A DNA stretch of 64,000 bases from Chrysopilus asiliformis (taxonomy: Eukaryota > Arthropoda > Insecta > Diptera > Rhagionidae), in NCBI GenBank assembly GCA_964034945.1, contig OZ035962.1:50027931-50091930 (forward strand). Direction: 5' to 3'. Below are positions 42,709-53,241 of the stretch, in pieces. The notes below the pieces were generated by a model, which saw only the letters and a program-made list of their open reading frames with translations, was not told the origin of the DNA and ran no database searches. The number at the start of each line of letters is the position of its first letter. The stretch's first letter is position 1. Position numbers and translations under genes: made by a program.

Positions 42709-42740
42709 GCTAAACTGAACTTTTGCCAATCTTCTATATT

Positions 42741-43110
42741 CTGTGCCACGAGCATCCTCTAAAAGGATCGGGCGATTTCTTCAACTTTCTAGTACTGCCA
42801 GACACCCCTATAAATAGTTCCCCATAGTCAACTAGCAGCATTCTAGTTTGAATTTAAAGCGACCCACTAGAGTATTTCCGCGATATAGAGGGATTATACA
42901 GTCATAATGTAGAGGTAATAAAAAATAAGTGCTAAAATAACATAGCGACTTTGTATTGTAAAGTGTTTGAAATTGTGAATTATAGAATTAAGATCTGACA
43001 TCAAATTGTGGAATACAGTACTTAGAGTTTGAGTTTGTGATTATTAAGAAACTGAAATAAAGACATTTATTTGATAATTTTCTCGTGTTTATATACTGTA
43101 AATATCTAAA
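42741..43110. other. Spacer, nothing recognised
   Basis: Mixed sequence without repeats shared elsewhere in the window and without long frames. Confidence 0.4.
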
Positions 43111-43111
43111 G

Positions 43112-43900
43112 GCCCCCATCGACGAGATACATGTATGACATACATTGTTTGTTTGCGCATACAAATTTTTGCATACAAATATCCCATTAATTATGCATAC
43201 ATTAGTTTGTTAAAGGCCATCATTGAGTATGTTGCGTTTTCCGTAATAATATTTTGTGATTTTCAAAACACTGACACTAAATTTAAAAATGGGCGCATTC
43301 ACGGTACTCAACAGTTGAGAGATTACTCATCATAACCACTGATCGGACGCCATTTTTTGTACCGAAAAATTACTGCGATACTTTTCTGCTCAACCGATGA
43401 GTGTAGAATTTTGACGTTTAATGTATCGAGGCATTCACGAGAACTCATCGAGATTTACTCAACCGTTGAGTACCGTGAATGCCCCTAATGAGTGATATTA
43501 CTTTAGCGATCGCAATAATTTTTGAATGCTTACAAGGCCCTAAAAGAAAATTAAGGAGCCCATCCAATATTATTCGTACACTTCAGAACTGCTTCCATTT
43601 GTACATCGAAAGCGCACGATAGAACCAACAACTTAATAAGAGGCACGTTTTTTAATACTCTATATAGAACAACATTTCACATACAAACTGCATTAGCGGG
43701 TACAGCGGTTTGTATAGGGCTCCATCCACGAGATACATGTATAACATACATCGGTGTTTGCGCAAGCCAATTTGATGGTGGATGGACAAGTATTCCTGTT
43801 TGCGCATGCATGTATGACAAAATCAAAAGTTTTTGAAAGCCGTCATGCCGAATGATCATACCGCATACATGAATTCTCGTGGATGGCGATGTTTGCGCAT
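43112..43900. repeat. Cluster of related inverted repeats (CACGAGATACATGTAT)
   Basis: CATCGACGAGATACATGTAT at 43118 and CATCCACGAGATACATGTAT at 43715 are direct copies. ATGAATTCTCGTGGATGG at 43868 is their inverted partner, so 43711-43886 is a small TIR unit inside or beside a larger one. Confidence 0.7.
43288..43487. mobile_element. About 200-bp MITE with ATTCACGGTACTCAAC ends
   Basis: GCATTCACGGTACTCAAC and GTTGAGTACCGTGAATGC are inverted ends with nearly perfect pairing for 30 bp. The neighbouring GGGC/GCCC extend them imperfectly. Two further GAGTAA/TTACTC motifs lie inside. Confidence 0.85.
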
Positions 43901-43922
43901 ATATGGCGTGGTTAGTACGTTG

Positions 43923-44185
43923 CTGACTGCCGACAAGATGACAACCTTTTTGGCATTATATAGAGATTTGCCGGAATTATGGAAAGTGAAAAGCGAAGCA
44001 TATAAAAAAAATCATTTAAAAATGCTGCATACGAAAAATTAGTGGAAAAATTCAAGGAAATTGAATCGAACGTAGATCGGGAAATGGTCCGCAGAAAAAT
44101 AAATAGCATTCGCTGCTGCTACAGGCGGGAGCTGCAAAAAGTGGGAACATGCAAAAAATCCAGAGCAGGTGTTAATGACATTTAA
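43923..44185 (+). pseudogene. MADF-domain protein, frameshifted
   Basis: Starting near ATG 43938 the reading is MTTFLALYRDLPELWKVKS, the usual MADF opening with its tryptophan. After an A-run slip near 44000 it continues in another frame as AAYEKLVEKFKEIESNVDRE, MVRRKINSIRCCYRRELQKV and ends at TAA 44183-44185. Both halves fit one MADF domain (helix, VxxKINxLRxxYxxEL). Family role: DNA binding, often the accessory gene of Harbinger-type elements. The surrounding CACGAGATACATG inverted repeats may be its transposon ends. A single indel separates it from an open gene. Confidence 0.78.
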
Positions 44186-44354
44186 ACGCCTTCCCTATGA
44201 TATTACGATCTACTCGATTTTTTGCGTTTCTCGATTTTTTGAGCGATGTGAAAATCGCTGTCGTTTTGCCAAGCAAACTTTTTACCCAGTTTTCGTTTCT
44301 TTGTTTAACTTTTATGGCCTTATAAGCATTCAAAGCTTACTGCGATCGTTATAG

Positions 44355-44690
44355 ACGACATTTTGTCCAAATTACCCTAATAAAGACCCATCAAGATAGG
44401 TATCAAATGAAAGATCTCTGGAAGAAACTTACAAATATCTATATCATGGTTACCAAAACAACAAAATGGCGGCTGTTAGGCGACATTTTGTCCAAATCGC
44501 CCCAATAAAGACCCATCAAGATGGGTGTCAAATGAAAGAGCTCTGGAAGAAACTTATAAATACCTATAACATGGTTATCAAAACAAAAGAAAATGGCGAC
44601 CAAACACCGTAATAAAGACCCATCATGATGGGTATCAAATGAAAGAGTTTGGGAGGAAACTTATAAATACCTATATACTTTTCTTTTTTT
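44355..44690 (+). repeat. Three tandem units of about 120 bp
   Basis: Units beginning near 44355, 44475 and 44600 share AATAAAGACCCATCAAGATG, GGTATCAAATGAAAGA and GGAAGAAACTTAYAAATA with moderate divergence. Their origin is unknown; the third is shortened. Confidence 0.85.
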
Positions 44691-44807
44691 TGAAGAAACA
44701 ATTGACTTAATTTTTTGTTTTATTCAACTTTTGCTTTTATAATTACTAATTTTTCATGAAAGCAAATTTGAATAAAACAAAAAATTAATATTAATAATAT
44801 TAATATT

Positions 44808-45127
44808 AAAAACTAGCTTGCATACCCGTCGTTGCCGGGTTAAGTTTTTTAAAATTTTTTTTTTGATGGTCTATGTTGGAGCTAAACTTTAGGCCAATGG
44901 GCTCGGTAGTTTCCCCGCGAAAGGGTAACATAGAGGAAGAGCTAAGTTTCGAGATCACTTTACCCCCTCCCTTTACTCCCTCACCCCTCGGGATACTTTT
45001 TAATGGGTCTATGTTGAGGCTGGACCCCCGACGAGCATCTATGCCAAATTTCAGGCCAATCGGTTCAGTAGTTTCCCCGCGAAAGAGTAACATAGAGGAA
45101 AAACTAAGTTTCGAGATGACTTTACCC
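44808..45127 (+). repeat. Tandem 160-190-bp repeat, host of the 8.1-kb hAT-like element
   Basis: GGCCAATCGGTTCAGTAGTT-like, CCCCGCGAAAGAGTAACATA and TTTCGAGATGACTTTACCC recur twice here. The array resumes at 53242 (CTTTACCCCCTCCCC). It begins CATACCCGTCGTTGCCGGGT, similar in style to Rep-T. Confidence 0.8.
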
Positions 45128-45777
45128 TAGCGTGACCATTTTTTTGGAGCCAATGGGGGATAAAATTGGGGGGATAAAGGGGGATAAAAAATAAAAATGA
45201 AAAAAATTGTATCAATAAATCAAAATATTTATTTTTTATTTATGTTTTTCAATTTCAAGCACAAACTGATGATGAACTTGTCGATTCATTGTATTTTTCT
45301 TGAGAAGAGATTTGTTTCAACATATCTTTGTCCTTTTTCAAATAATCGAAAAACTCCAAACAGCTGAGATTGATATTGTTTTTGGTAGTTGTATGAACAA
45401 ATCGACTATTCTCGCTCGATTTTGGGGAGCAAAGTTCTTGTTTTTTTTACCAGTGGCAATACTAGATTACTTTTCCTTACCTCTGGTAATAAAAGCATAT
45501 AACCGGTAAAAAAAAGTAAAATAGATGCATGTGATTGGCTGACACCAGTGGCCTATTTCACCAAACTACAAATTACAATTACAAATTTGTACTTGTGGAT
45601 CACAATTTCAAACTTGTAATCAGATTTTTTGTTTCACTAAATACAAATATGTAATCAACAAATTTGTGATTCTGAATGTAAAAAATATGGTATAAACTTG
45701 TAGATTACAAATGATAAAAATTCCCGTTTCACCTAAACTGTAAATGATTTGTAATCTACAAGCGTTTTGTCACAAAT

Positions 45778-46218
45778 TTGTATTCCAAGTCTTCTTCCTG
45801 TTCAGTGCTGGAAATTTCGAAATTATCATCTGTTGCATGTCGTGAAATATTGGTCAAGATAATGCAACATTTTAGGACATTGATTGCTTATTGGGGTTGC
45901 AATCGTAAATGCTTCAGACATCTGAAACATGAAAAAAAAAACATTTACCAGCGTAAAACAGTTGCTGTACAAACTCGGTTTACGCATTTGCATACCGTAG
46001 ATTTAGATATTCCATGCATGCCAGCAACTTCATGGTATTGTCCTCCATTTCCAAGCCAATGTAGAGCTGCGAAAAATTGCTGCCTTAAGCGAGAACTCCA
46101 ATTGGGCAGAGGCAGAAGCAGAACTTTAGAATATATAGCGTCTTATGTAATGAGCTCCAATAAAGCAGCAGCAGAGGCAGTGGCAGAAGCAGAACCACAT
46201 TTTAGCTCTAATCTCTAA
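45778..46218 (+). pseudogene. Scrambled coding remnant of the Harbinger derivative
   Basis: A 146-residue frame without clear identity. Its C-terminal part KRELQLGRGRSRTL repeats the plus-strand counterpart of KRELQLSRGSSRGRS at 47130-47190 (minus strand), so this is an inverted duplicate of the HARBI1 remnant edge followed by alanine/glutamate codon repeats (GCAGCAGAGGCAGTGGCAGA). Probably not a gene. Confidence 0.4.
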
Positions 46219-46349
46219 ATTTCTGCTTTCAATTTAACCTCAAAAATCGTTGTTGATATTTTTTGCATATATGGACGGAAGTAAATATTTGTAATACTTG
46301 AAATGGAGGAGAAATTAATTGAATTACTTAAAAAACAACGAAATATTCA

Positions 46350-47034
46350 CCCTTGTTCTGAGATACGGTGTTAGCCCGCTAAACGTAACGCATTCGATTC
46401 GATTCGTTACGCGATAGGTGTTCTGAAAAACGGCGTTTGCTGTTTAAAAATACGGCAAACATCGCATGCAAACGCAGTGTCAAAGATCAGCTGGTTATGT
46501 TTATTTCTTGGTTTTGCAAGTGAAAACGTTTGATTGAAGTTTTGAAAATTGATTTAACACTCCCGTTATATTTGTTAATGAGGCAGGACGAGGTAAATTC
46601 ACTGAGAAACTAAAGAAGGTTATTGAGAGATTCTTCAAACGTATTGAAGTTAAGTGAAGACTCGTAACTACACTTTCATCTTGTCGATTAATAGGTTGAA
46701 TTGTGAAGTATTTGTTGAGCTTTGAGTTCCACTCCTATTTGAATAAAACACTTTATTAATCATGATTCATAAAATTGAAAAAATATTTGCTAAACTTGCA
46801 TTTTGTCAATCACGGCCAACACCAAACGCGAGAAAACTCAAGTGAGCAATTTAACCTCAAATATCAGCTCCCGGCGAATCTCAGAACATCAAAAATCGAA
46901 TACGTTGTGAGGCGTTACTCCGCGTTGAACTCAAACGAAACGTTGCGTATTTAAGAACACCGAAAATGCGATATCGAGTGCTGATCGAGTAAATATCGAG
47001 CAAACTAACGTAACGCCGTATTTCAGAACAAGGG
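46350..47034. mobile_element. 685-bp TIR element nested in the Harbinger derivative
   Basis: CCCTTGTTCTGAGATACGGT and the inverse ACGCCGTATTTCAGAACAAGGG form the ends. The interior has ACGTAACGCATTCG/CGAGT-type motifs. The flanking TCA/TGA pair is palindromic, so the duplication remains unresolved. Confidence 0.85.
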
Positions 47035-47114
47035 TGATTATACGACAAATCATGCCGCGGATATAAATACCTACGTACAACGTTTTGACAGGTTTCTGCT
47101 ATTTTCGTCAGAAT

Positions 47115-47414
47115 TCAAATTTCATTGTGGGACAGAAAGCAGATTCTGCTTCTGCCTCTGCTGCTGCCTCTGCTCAATTGGAGTTCTCGCTTTATTGTTA
47201 GGGCAAAATTTTTTTCAGTACAGTGGGCTATTTGTGGCCCTATAATTGCAATTACTTCCTCTGCCTTGCATCGACTCAGACGAAATCTTTCATTAAAACT
47301 AAAACACTCGGTAATATTATAGTTTATACGGGGCCGATATTTTTTTTTATGAATGAAAATATCATCGTCACTTTCGCTATTATCACTACTACTATCCTTT
47401 CGCCGAAAAGACAT
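47115..47414 (-). pseudogene. HARBI1 N-terminal fragment
   Basis: MSFRRKDSSSDNSESDDD begins an acidic N-terminus. YRPRINYNITECFSFNERFR then LSRCKAEEVIAIIGPQI follow, the helix-turn-helix region of HARBI1-type nucleases. After KRELQL the reading passes into GCAGCAGAGGCAGAAG-type repeat and stops. The catalytic domain is absent. Confidence 0.7.
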
Positions 47415-47774
47415 TTTTCAATCAATTCTAATAAAATTAAAAAATTGTAGGAACAATTACAGACGAACTTTCACTTGTGGAATATTCTCACAAACTGCAC
47501 AAAATTTGTGGCTCAATTTTCTTTGGTGAAATGCAAACTCACAAATAAGTCAAATTTTCAAAATTTTGTAAGTTGTAATTTACAACTACAAATCGTTTTT
47601 GGTGAAACGAAAAGTGCAATATTTCCACAAATTTCTTTTTGTAAAGTGAAACTACAAATTTGTAATACCCAGAGTTTGGTGAAACAAAATAAGCCAATAT
47701 TTTACAAATTTTGTTAAAAAACACTTGTAAATACAAATTTGTTAGTTGGTGAAATAGGCCACAGGTCTTCATTA

Positions 47775-48285
47775 TAACCGTATGGTGAAACCAAAGGGTA
47801 TATTAGATTTGCCTTACCGTTTGTAACGCCAAGATCCCGTCATCACACACAAAAATGAATTACACCAGTGTGTTTAGAATGATAAAAAAAAATTGAATTT
47901 TCCATGTCCGTCCGTCTGTCTGTCTGTCTGTCTGTGGCGCGGATTGCGGGCGCACGGATTGAGCTAGAGACTTGAAATTTTGCGCAGATCCGTTTTTCGT
48001 AAAATGCGAGGCTAAGTTCGTTAATGGGCAAAAATGGACCATTAGGGGGGGGGGGGGTACCCCCCATACGAACGAAATCGTTTTTTGTGAATATCTCAAA
48101 AACGGTGCATCTTATCAAAAAAGTCCAAGAACAAAAGTTATTCAGAATATCATTTTGCATAAAACTCCCATACATCAAAATCCGATTGGAATAAATTAAA
48201 AAAAATCTTATTGGAAAGTTTGACTTCATAGTGGAATTTTGATAAAACTGTTCGCCATTGGCAATTATAGCTTTTGTTATGTTTA
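47775..48285 (+). mobile_element. Rep-B copy 7 (DINE/INE-1-like), deleted near the 3' end
   Basis: ATAACCGTATGGTGAAACC to GGCAATTATAGCTTTTGTTATGTTT. The inverted ACCATACGGGT and the left half of the hairpin are missing (TTCGCCATTGGCAATT). Confidence 0.88.
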
Positions 48286-48288
48286 AGG

Positions 48289-48660
48289 TAGAACCTGAAT
48301 CGTACGTCGATGCGTCCGTCATGCGTGCGTCCGGTTGACAGTTCGATGCGGTGACAGTTGGGTACGGCAACGAATCTGGAGTTAATTCATTGTTTTGCAC
48401 TTCTTCTATTAGTTTATCGTCGAAACAATTACTTTCAATTTGTTCCATACTTAAATTGCTTAAATCGTAAACAAACTTTTTTGGGAAATGACATCTCTGT
48501 GCGTTGCCGCATGTAAAAGTAGAAATTCGACCTACTCTATGCGGTTGCCGCATCGGAAAACGTATTATTAGGGGAGTACTCATAGCACCCCGTTGATTTT
48601 ACTCGAACTGTCAACGTGACGGACGCATGACGGACGCATCGACGTACGATTCAGGTTCTA
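48289..48660. mobile_element. 372-bp TIR element carrying an 85-codon open frame
   Basis: The ends TAGAACCTGAATCGTACGTC and its inverse pair for about 48 bp, continuing GATGCGTCCGTCATGCG. It directly abuts the Rep-B copy 7 terminus. A minus-strand frame from ATG 48583 occupies almost the whole interior. Confidence 0.87.
48312..48583 (-). CDS. Uncharacterised open frame filling a TIR element
   Basis: From ATG 48583 the reading MSTPLIIRFPMRQPHRVGRI continues through CGNAQRCHFPKKFVYDLSNL and SMEQIESNCFDDKLIEEVQN to the right TIR. Outside the element it merges into Rep-B, so the native end is unknown. Two cysteines (TCGNAQRC) and an acidic tail are visible. The product is not recognised. It could be a captured gene fragment or the N-terminus of an unknown transposase. 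Confidence 0.35.
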
Positions 48661-48671
48661 GCTTTAACGAT

Positions 48672-50062
48672 ATTTTATCCCGTGAAATATCTCACCGGAA
48701 TGAGATTTTTTCACAGATGGGCAGAGATATTTAATGGAATTTCATTTCTTCGCATGCCTTTGAAGTTGAAACAACTCGTCACAGTTATTGCAGAATATTA
48801 GAAACAAAGAAAATCAGGCGAAAAGTAAAACCTAAATGTTAAATATTCTCTTCCAAAGCCTTTTGTATCGTATTGTTTGTAAAAATTAGTTATTTTCGCA
48901 ACTACTTGTCGGGAAACTTTAGATTCCACCATCTTGAATCGGGAAATTCCATGAAATTTTGCAATTGCAAGATTTCATGAAATTTATCTCTGTGATTTTT
49001 TATCGCCGTCAACTCGACCTCTGATTGGTCAATCAAAAATCTCTGCGATGAAAAATCCTAGGTGGAGACCAGGGTTGGGACTTTAGTACCAATGTACTAG
49101 ATCTAGTACTTTTTTGACTCATTTAGTACCCTAGTACCACAGCCCATGAATCTGGTACCTTTTAATGGTTTATATAAAAAATGATTTTATCTGAATTTAT
49201 AGCTCCCTTTAAAAAGCCATCACTTTTTTATGTATTAAGAAAAGAAGTACTTTTTTAAATGATCCCGCCACAACTCTTTAATTAACCCTTTCACTCGGCA
49301 TTTATTTCTAATAGCAAAAAAAATATGTTGTTGCTTTTTTCAATAATAATATATAAAAATATATATTATTATTAAAAAAAACAACAAAATTTTTTTTTTG
49401 CTTTTTTCAATAATAATATATAGCAACAAAATATATTTCAAAATTTAAAAAATTTAAATATCTTTTTAGAAGTCTCTTTTTGATTATGTACTCATTTGTG
49501 TACATAAATTGTCAATAATTGTCCCTCTCCCTTCTAATTCTCTTAGAAATACGAGTTAAATATGATGTACACAATTGTGTACGCGCCGAGTGAAAGGGTT
49601 AAAGACTACTGAATTCGTCTTATTAAGGGAGATATGAAAATCAATCGTAGGCCATGGAAATATGATTTATATTAGCAATAGCTCAAAATACTTCTCGAAA
49701 TTTAAGTTTTTAGACGGAGTTTATACAAAAATTTAAAATTGAAATAAAAGCGAAAATTTAAAACTAATACATCTAGACAATTTTTATTGGTTTTTTCGAG
49801 TTTTTCTAGTGTTTTTTTTAACGGAGAACGGTTATATTTACAGCGCAAAAGTCAATCCATATGAGTTAAGGATTTTTTTTCTAAAATTACGAGATTTAGA
49901 TTTTGCTTGACTCCTGTGTAATAAGCATAAAAAAAACGATTTTGGTTGCACGATAGTTAAAAAAAATCTAGTACCACATTATCTCAATCTAGTACCCTTT
50001 ATGGGCAAAAATAGTACCTTTTACACATCCTCAAGTCCCAACCCTGGTGGAGACACGATCTG
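48672..50062 (+). mobile_element. Rep-D copy 6, diverged, split by a hAT element
   Basis: From TTATCCCGTGAAATATCTCACC to CTGCGATGAAAAATCCTAGG, then GTGGAGACACGATC after the insertion. It is older than the other copies: the CACCGCGTCTTG end is no longer recognisable and the right end is changed. Confidence 0.8.
49070..50046. mobile_element. 977-bp hAT-type element
   Basis: The perfect ends CAGGGTTGGGACTT and AAGTCCCAACCCTG are flanked by exact GTGGAGAC (49062-49069 and 50047-50054). CTAGTACC/GGTACTA-type motifs sit near both ends. The interior has AT-rich local inverted repeats (AATAATATATA at 49345-49420) and no transposase. Confidence 0.96.
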
Positions 50063-50478
50063 AGAACGTTGTTTTCTACCAGTTGCACACTTTTCTTACC
50101 GGAGGCATAGAAAAATATACTTAAATAGAACTTTTGCTCAGAACTAAATTTTTGAAATATTTCCCCTAAAATATCTCTTCTTTGCAGCGCGAGCAACGGC
50201 CTCTCGCTTCGCTTTTGAGAGGGAATGAGAAAATATATGTCATGTTTATAAATGTTGAGAACCAATATTGCCAGATATACATATATTAATGTTTAGTACA
50301 AGGAAAAAAATATTTTTGCAATCCGTAAATTAAGTAAATGTTTTCAGACTTTTTATTTATAAATAGTGTTAACATAACGAAATTTAGTAAAACTCTTCAA
50401 TACACTTTTGTTTGTAACTATTTTTTCCATCCAAACCCCTGTACAAATAGTTTAAAAAACGCTGGTTTTCAGTTAAAA

Positions 50479-50524
50479 TAAAGAGCATTATAGAGAATTT
50501 TCAACTTCTCTATAATGCTCTTTG
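50479..50524. repeat. Perfect hairpin, 18-bp stem
   Basis: AAAGAGCATTATAGAGAA and TTCTCTATAATGCTCTTT pair exactly around a 10-base loop (TTTTCAAC with its flanks). It could be a small foldback element. Confidence 0.8.
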
Positions 50525-50597
50525 CAAGAGTGGAAAAGAAATATTAACGTTTGGTTATTTTTTGTCCATGATTTGTGTTTTGTTAAGTTGAATAATA

Positions 50598-51200
50598 CTA
50601 AGTTCAGATCGACACGTAATTTTGAAGATTTTCGTAATTTTGAACGAAATCTTGCTCGAAATCACGAGATTTCCAGTACATTAACCTGTTTTCAAAAATC
50701 ACTAAAAGTATGCAATTTCCACAAAATTAGGAACGAAATCAAGCAAAAACAATGAATTCAACCCTGCATCACTCATTCAGCTCTCTTGAGTACATCAGTT
50801 TTGACATTTGTGCTGGATTGGAAAGACGGAGATATAAGAAAAAGAAGCCGTGTTCCGCACGCGAAGAGGATATTTTAGTAAACCTGTGGTCTGAAAAAAT
50901 AAATAAATTGACCTGTTTTTGATGCGATTAGATATGAAATGGAAAATAATTGTTTATTTTCATTACAGATAATTTCCATTGTCGTCTAAAGTGTCTAATT
51001 TTGTTTGCACATATTTGATCGATGTTTGGAATTGTATTATTCATCATATTACTAAAATTCATAGCAATCCTACACTAAAATTCATAGCAATCCTGTAGTT
51101 GAAATGTCAAACAAAATTATCTAACCTCTGTGTGAACACTTTGGTTTAAGATCTAAATCATTTCGCAAAATTACGTGATTTTGCGTCGGTCTGAACTTAG
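50598..51200. mobile_element. 603-bp TIR element with CTAAGTTCAGA ends
   Basis: CTAAGTTCAGATCGACACG and CGTCGGTCTGAACTTAG are inverted ends, flanked by TA (50596-50597 and 51201-51202). Inside, around 50865, EEDILVNLWSEK resembles a Myb/SANT-like helix start that soon stops. Confidence 0.8.
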
Positions 51201-51381
51201 TATAAGAGCGAAAAAAAAATGTTTTCTGCTCAAGTCATACTTTATTTAATATTATCCTAACAATGAAATTAGTTTGCAGAAGGGTAATAGGAGTTTAGTT
51301 TCAGTTATTTTTTTTAGGTACGCCATTTTGAACGTATAAAAGGAGTATAACAAATGTTAGGTTGTATTTTAGAATAGGGTA

Positions 51382-52075
51382 GAGTAAGTTCGGGTATTGT
51401 GGTACACCTTCATTTGTTTTCATAATAAATCACTCGTTTTAAAAGCAATCATGTTAGAATTTCGCATACGACACCTCCAGAGGCTTGCCTATAAAATTCC
51501 ACAACAATGTTACCAATCATAAACATAAAAGCAAAATTATGATCAAAAAAGTACACTAACTGAAAAAAAAGTGCTTCAAAAAATTGGCGGGTAATGTGGT
51601 ATACTGTTTCTTCCATACAAATATTTCAGGCGGGTAATGTGGAATACTGTTTCATCCATTCAAATATTAAATATTTGTATGGAAAAAATAGTATGCCACA
51701 TTAGCCGTTCTCACCATGACAAACCAAAAAAATGATTTCTTAGTCTAATTCGCTTGAATCCAAAAATTTTCTTTTCAAAAATTAAATGTGTTGTCTAAAT
51801 AATCGTTCACTGATTCACAGTTTAAAAAACAACTTTAAATTGGCTTTCGAGATTCATTTGAATGTGGAGACAATAAAATGTTGATTGTGCTCAAAAACGT
51901 TTTTCAGAAAATTCCGATATAACCTGATAAACCATGGACTTGTCAACACCAACAATGGTTGCAGAATTTCACAAAAAACAGTATTGTATGTTTGATCTTG
52001 CGATGCGGCATCTCATATCCGAGAAATGATGGGGTACCACATTACCCGCCTATACCACAATACCCGAACTTACTC
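51382..52075. mobile_element. 694-bp TIR element with GAGTAAGTTCGGGTATTGTG ends
   Basis: About 24-bp inverted ends, flanked by TA (51380-51381 and 52076-52077). Interior GCGGGTAATGTGG motifs occur in both orientations. TA choice suggests Tc1/mariner type. Confidence 0.87.
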
Positions 52076-52192
52076 TATACAAAAACATCCATAAATTTTA
52101 AATTTGGCGCTATTTTTAGTTTAAGTACAAATAAAAGTTATATGGCAATACCATCTATTTGACAGTTCTCGTGTTTATAATTGAAGCCAGTT

Positions 52193-52462
52193 TTCACGTT
52201 TCGGTTTTCATCGAATTTTGTTTAATTTACTGACTTAATTCGCGCAAACTAAATTAATTTCGATGCAAAACTCACCGCTTATTAATGATAAAAACATAAA
52301 ATAACGTGACATGCTGTGGAAATGTGAAAAAATGTGACTTTTCGGACGGTAAAATCTCTTTGGGGATAAATCAGAAATCTCTTTGGGGCTATTCAGAAAA
52401 AATGCTTCACTCACGGACACTGTAGATGTGTAGATTCTGTCTTCCTGTTATTCTTATTCGTA
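52193..52462 (+). repeat. Rep-I copy 2
   Basis: Near-identical to 26435-26718, ending at the same base (CTTATTCGTAGG). Confidence 0.85.
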
Positions 52463-53241
52463 GGATAAGATACTGAAACATGACAAATAATTCAAAACAA
52501 AAAATCCGCTTGCCTCTCACCCCAACTTGCCTTATATGTTCTGGTACAAATGACAAAGGGGGTCGGGTGTAAGAGAAAATGTCAAATAGAAATTTCAGGG
52601 ATGTGTAAAGTTTTAGTACACGCATGGATTTGCATTTTAGTACAACAAAGCACTTTAAGTGCAATTTTTCCATTGTAATTCAATTTTTTCCGCATTAAGA
52701 ATCTTTAGTAAAATTCCTTTCACTATAAACATGACTAAAAAAACATTTAAACAGTTAAAACCATACTAAAAAATTTTGTTTTGCTCCATACTTTAGAGAA
52801 ATTTTTAACGTTTAGAATATAGCTGCCTAACCCTGATTGCTTGCTTTTAGCACAATTTTTAATGTTTCCTATCTGATGAATGTGGTAAAGAGAGAAAGTA
52901 TATAAAATTCCTAAGTTCATCCCGCTTCCTCTTACACTGGTATATGGAAAACCCCTGAAGCGACAGTTCTATTTAAGTATATTTTTCTATGCCGGAGGTA
53001 AGGAAAAGTAATCTAGTATTGCCACTGGTAAAAAAACAAGAACTTTGCTCCCCAAAATCGAGGGAGAAAAGTCAATTATTTCATGCGGCTACAAAAAAAA
53101 ATCTTGGAAAAAGTTGGATTTTTCAGGGGGATGTGGGGGATAGCCAAGTCCAAAAATCTTGGATTTTTCAGGGGGATGTGGGGGATAGCCAAGTCCAAAA
53201 GGGGGATAATCCCCCTCAAAGGGGGATAAATGGTCACGCTA

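Larger units (their letters stand above)
41640..42740 (-). repeat. Rep-F copy 2, split by Rep-B and Rep-X
   Basis: Matches 38285-38610 on the opposite strand, with two insertions: Rep-B copy 6 near 41705-42233 and Rep-X copy 2 at 42436-42708. Confidence 0.87.
45549..47761. mobile_element. Harbinger derivative in the ACACCAGGTCTT target
   Basis: The ends TGGCCTATTTCACC and GGTGAAATAGGCCA are flanked by CAG (45546-45548 and 47762-47764). Without it the site reads TGACACCAGGTCTTC, which fits the CWG-centred target described for zebrafish Harbinger elements (AAAACACCWGGTCTTTT). ACAAATTTGTA-type repeats fill both ends. It holds an N-terminal HARBI1 remnant and a nested 685-bp element. No DDE domain was seen. 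Confidence 0.88.
45128..53241. mobile_element. 8.1-kb hAT-like composite element
   Basis: The ends TAGCGTGACCATTT and AAATGGTCACGCTA are flanked by the exact 8-bp duplication CTTTACCC (45120-45127 and 53242-53249). The neighbouring tandem unit has the uninterrupted form CACTTTACCCCCTCCC. Near both ends an inverted block (45405-45500 against 52985-53070, with GCAAAGTTCTTG and GCCACTGGTA/TACCAGTGGC) extends the symmetry. No intact transposase was found. At least seven later insertions account for most of the length. Confidence 0.9.

Noticed and set aside
45778..46218. A real host gene with an alanine/glutamate-rich tail
   Set aside because: Its tail is an inverted copy of the nearby HARBI1-edge repeat, within Harbinger ends.
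47843..48583. A single 246-residue minus-strand protein
   Set aside because: It is a chance fusion of the TIR-element frame with Rep-B read-through; the two belong to different elements.
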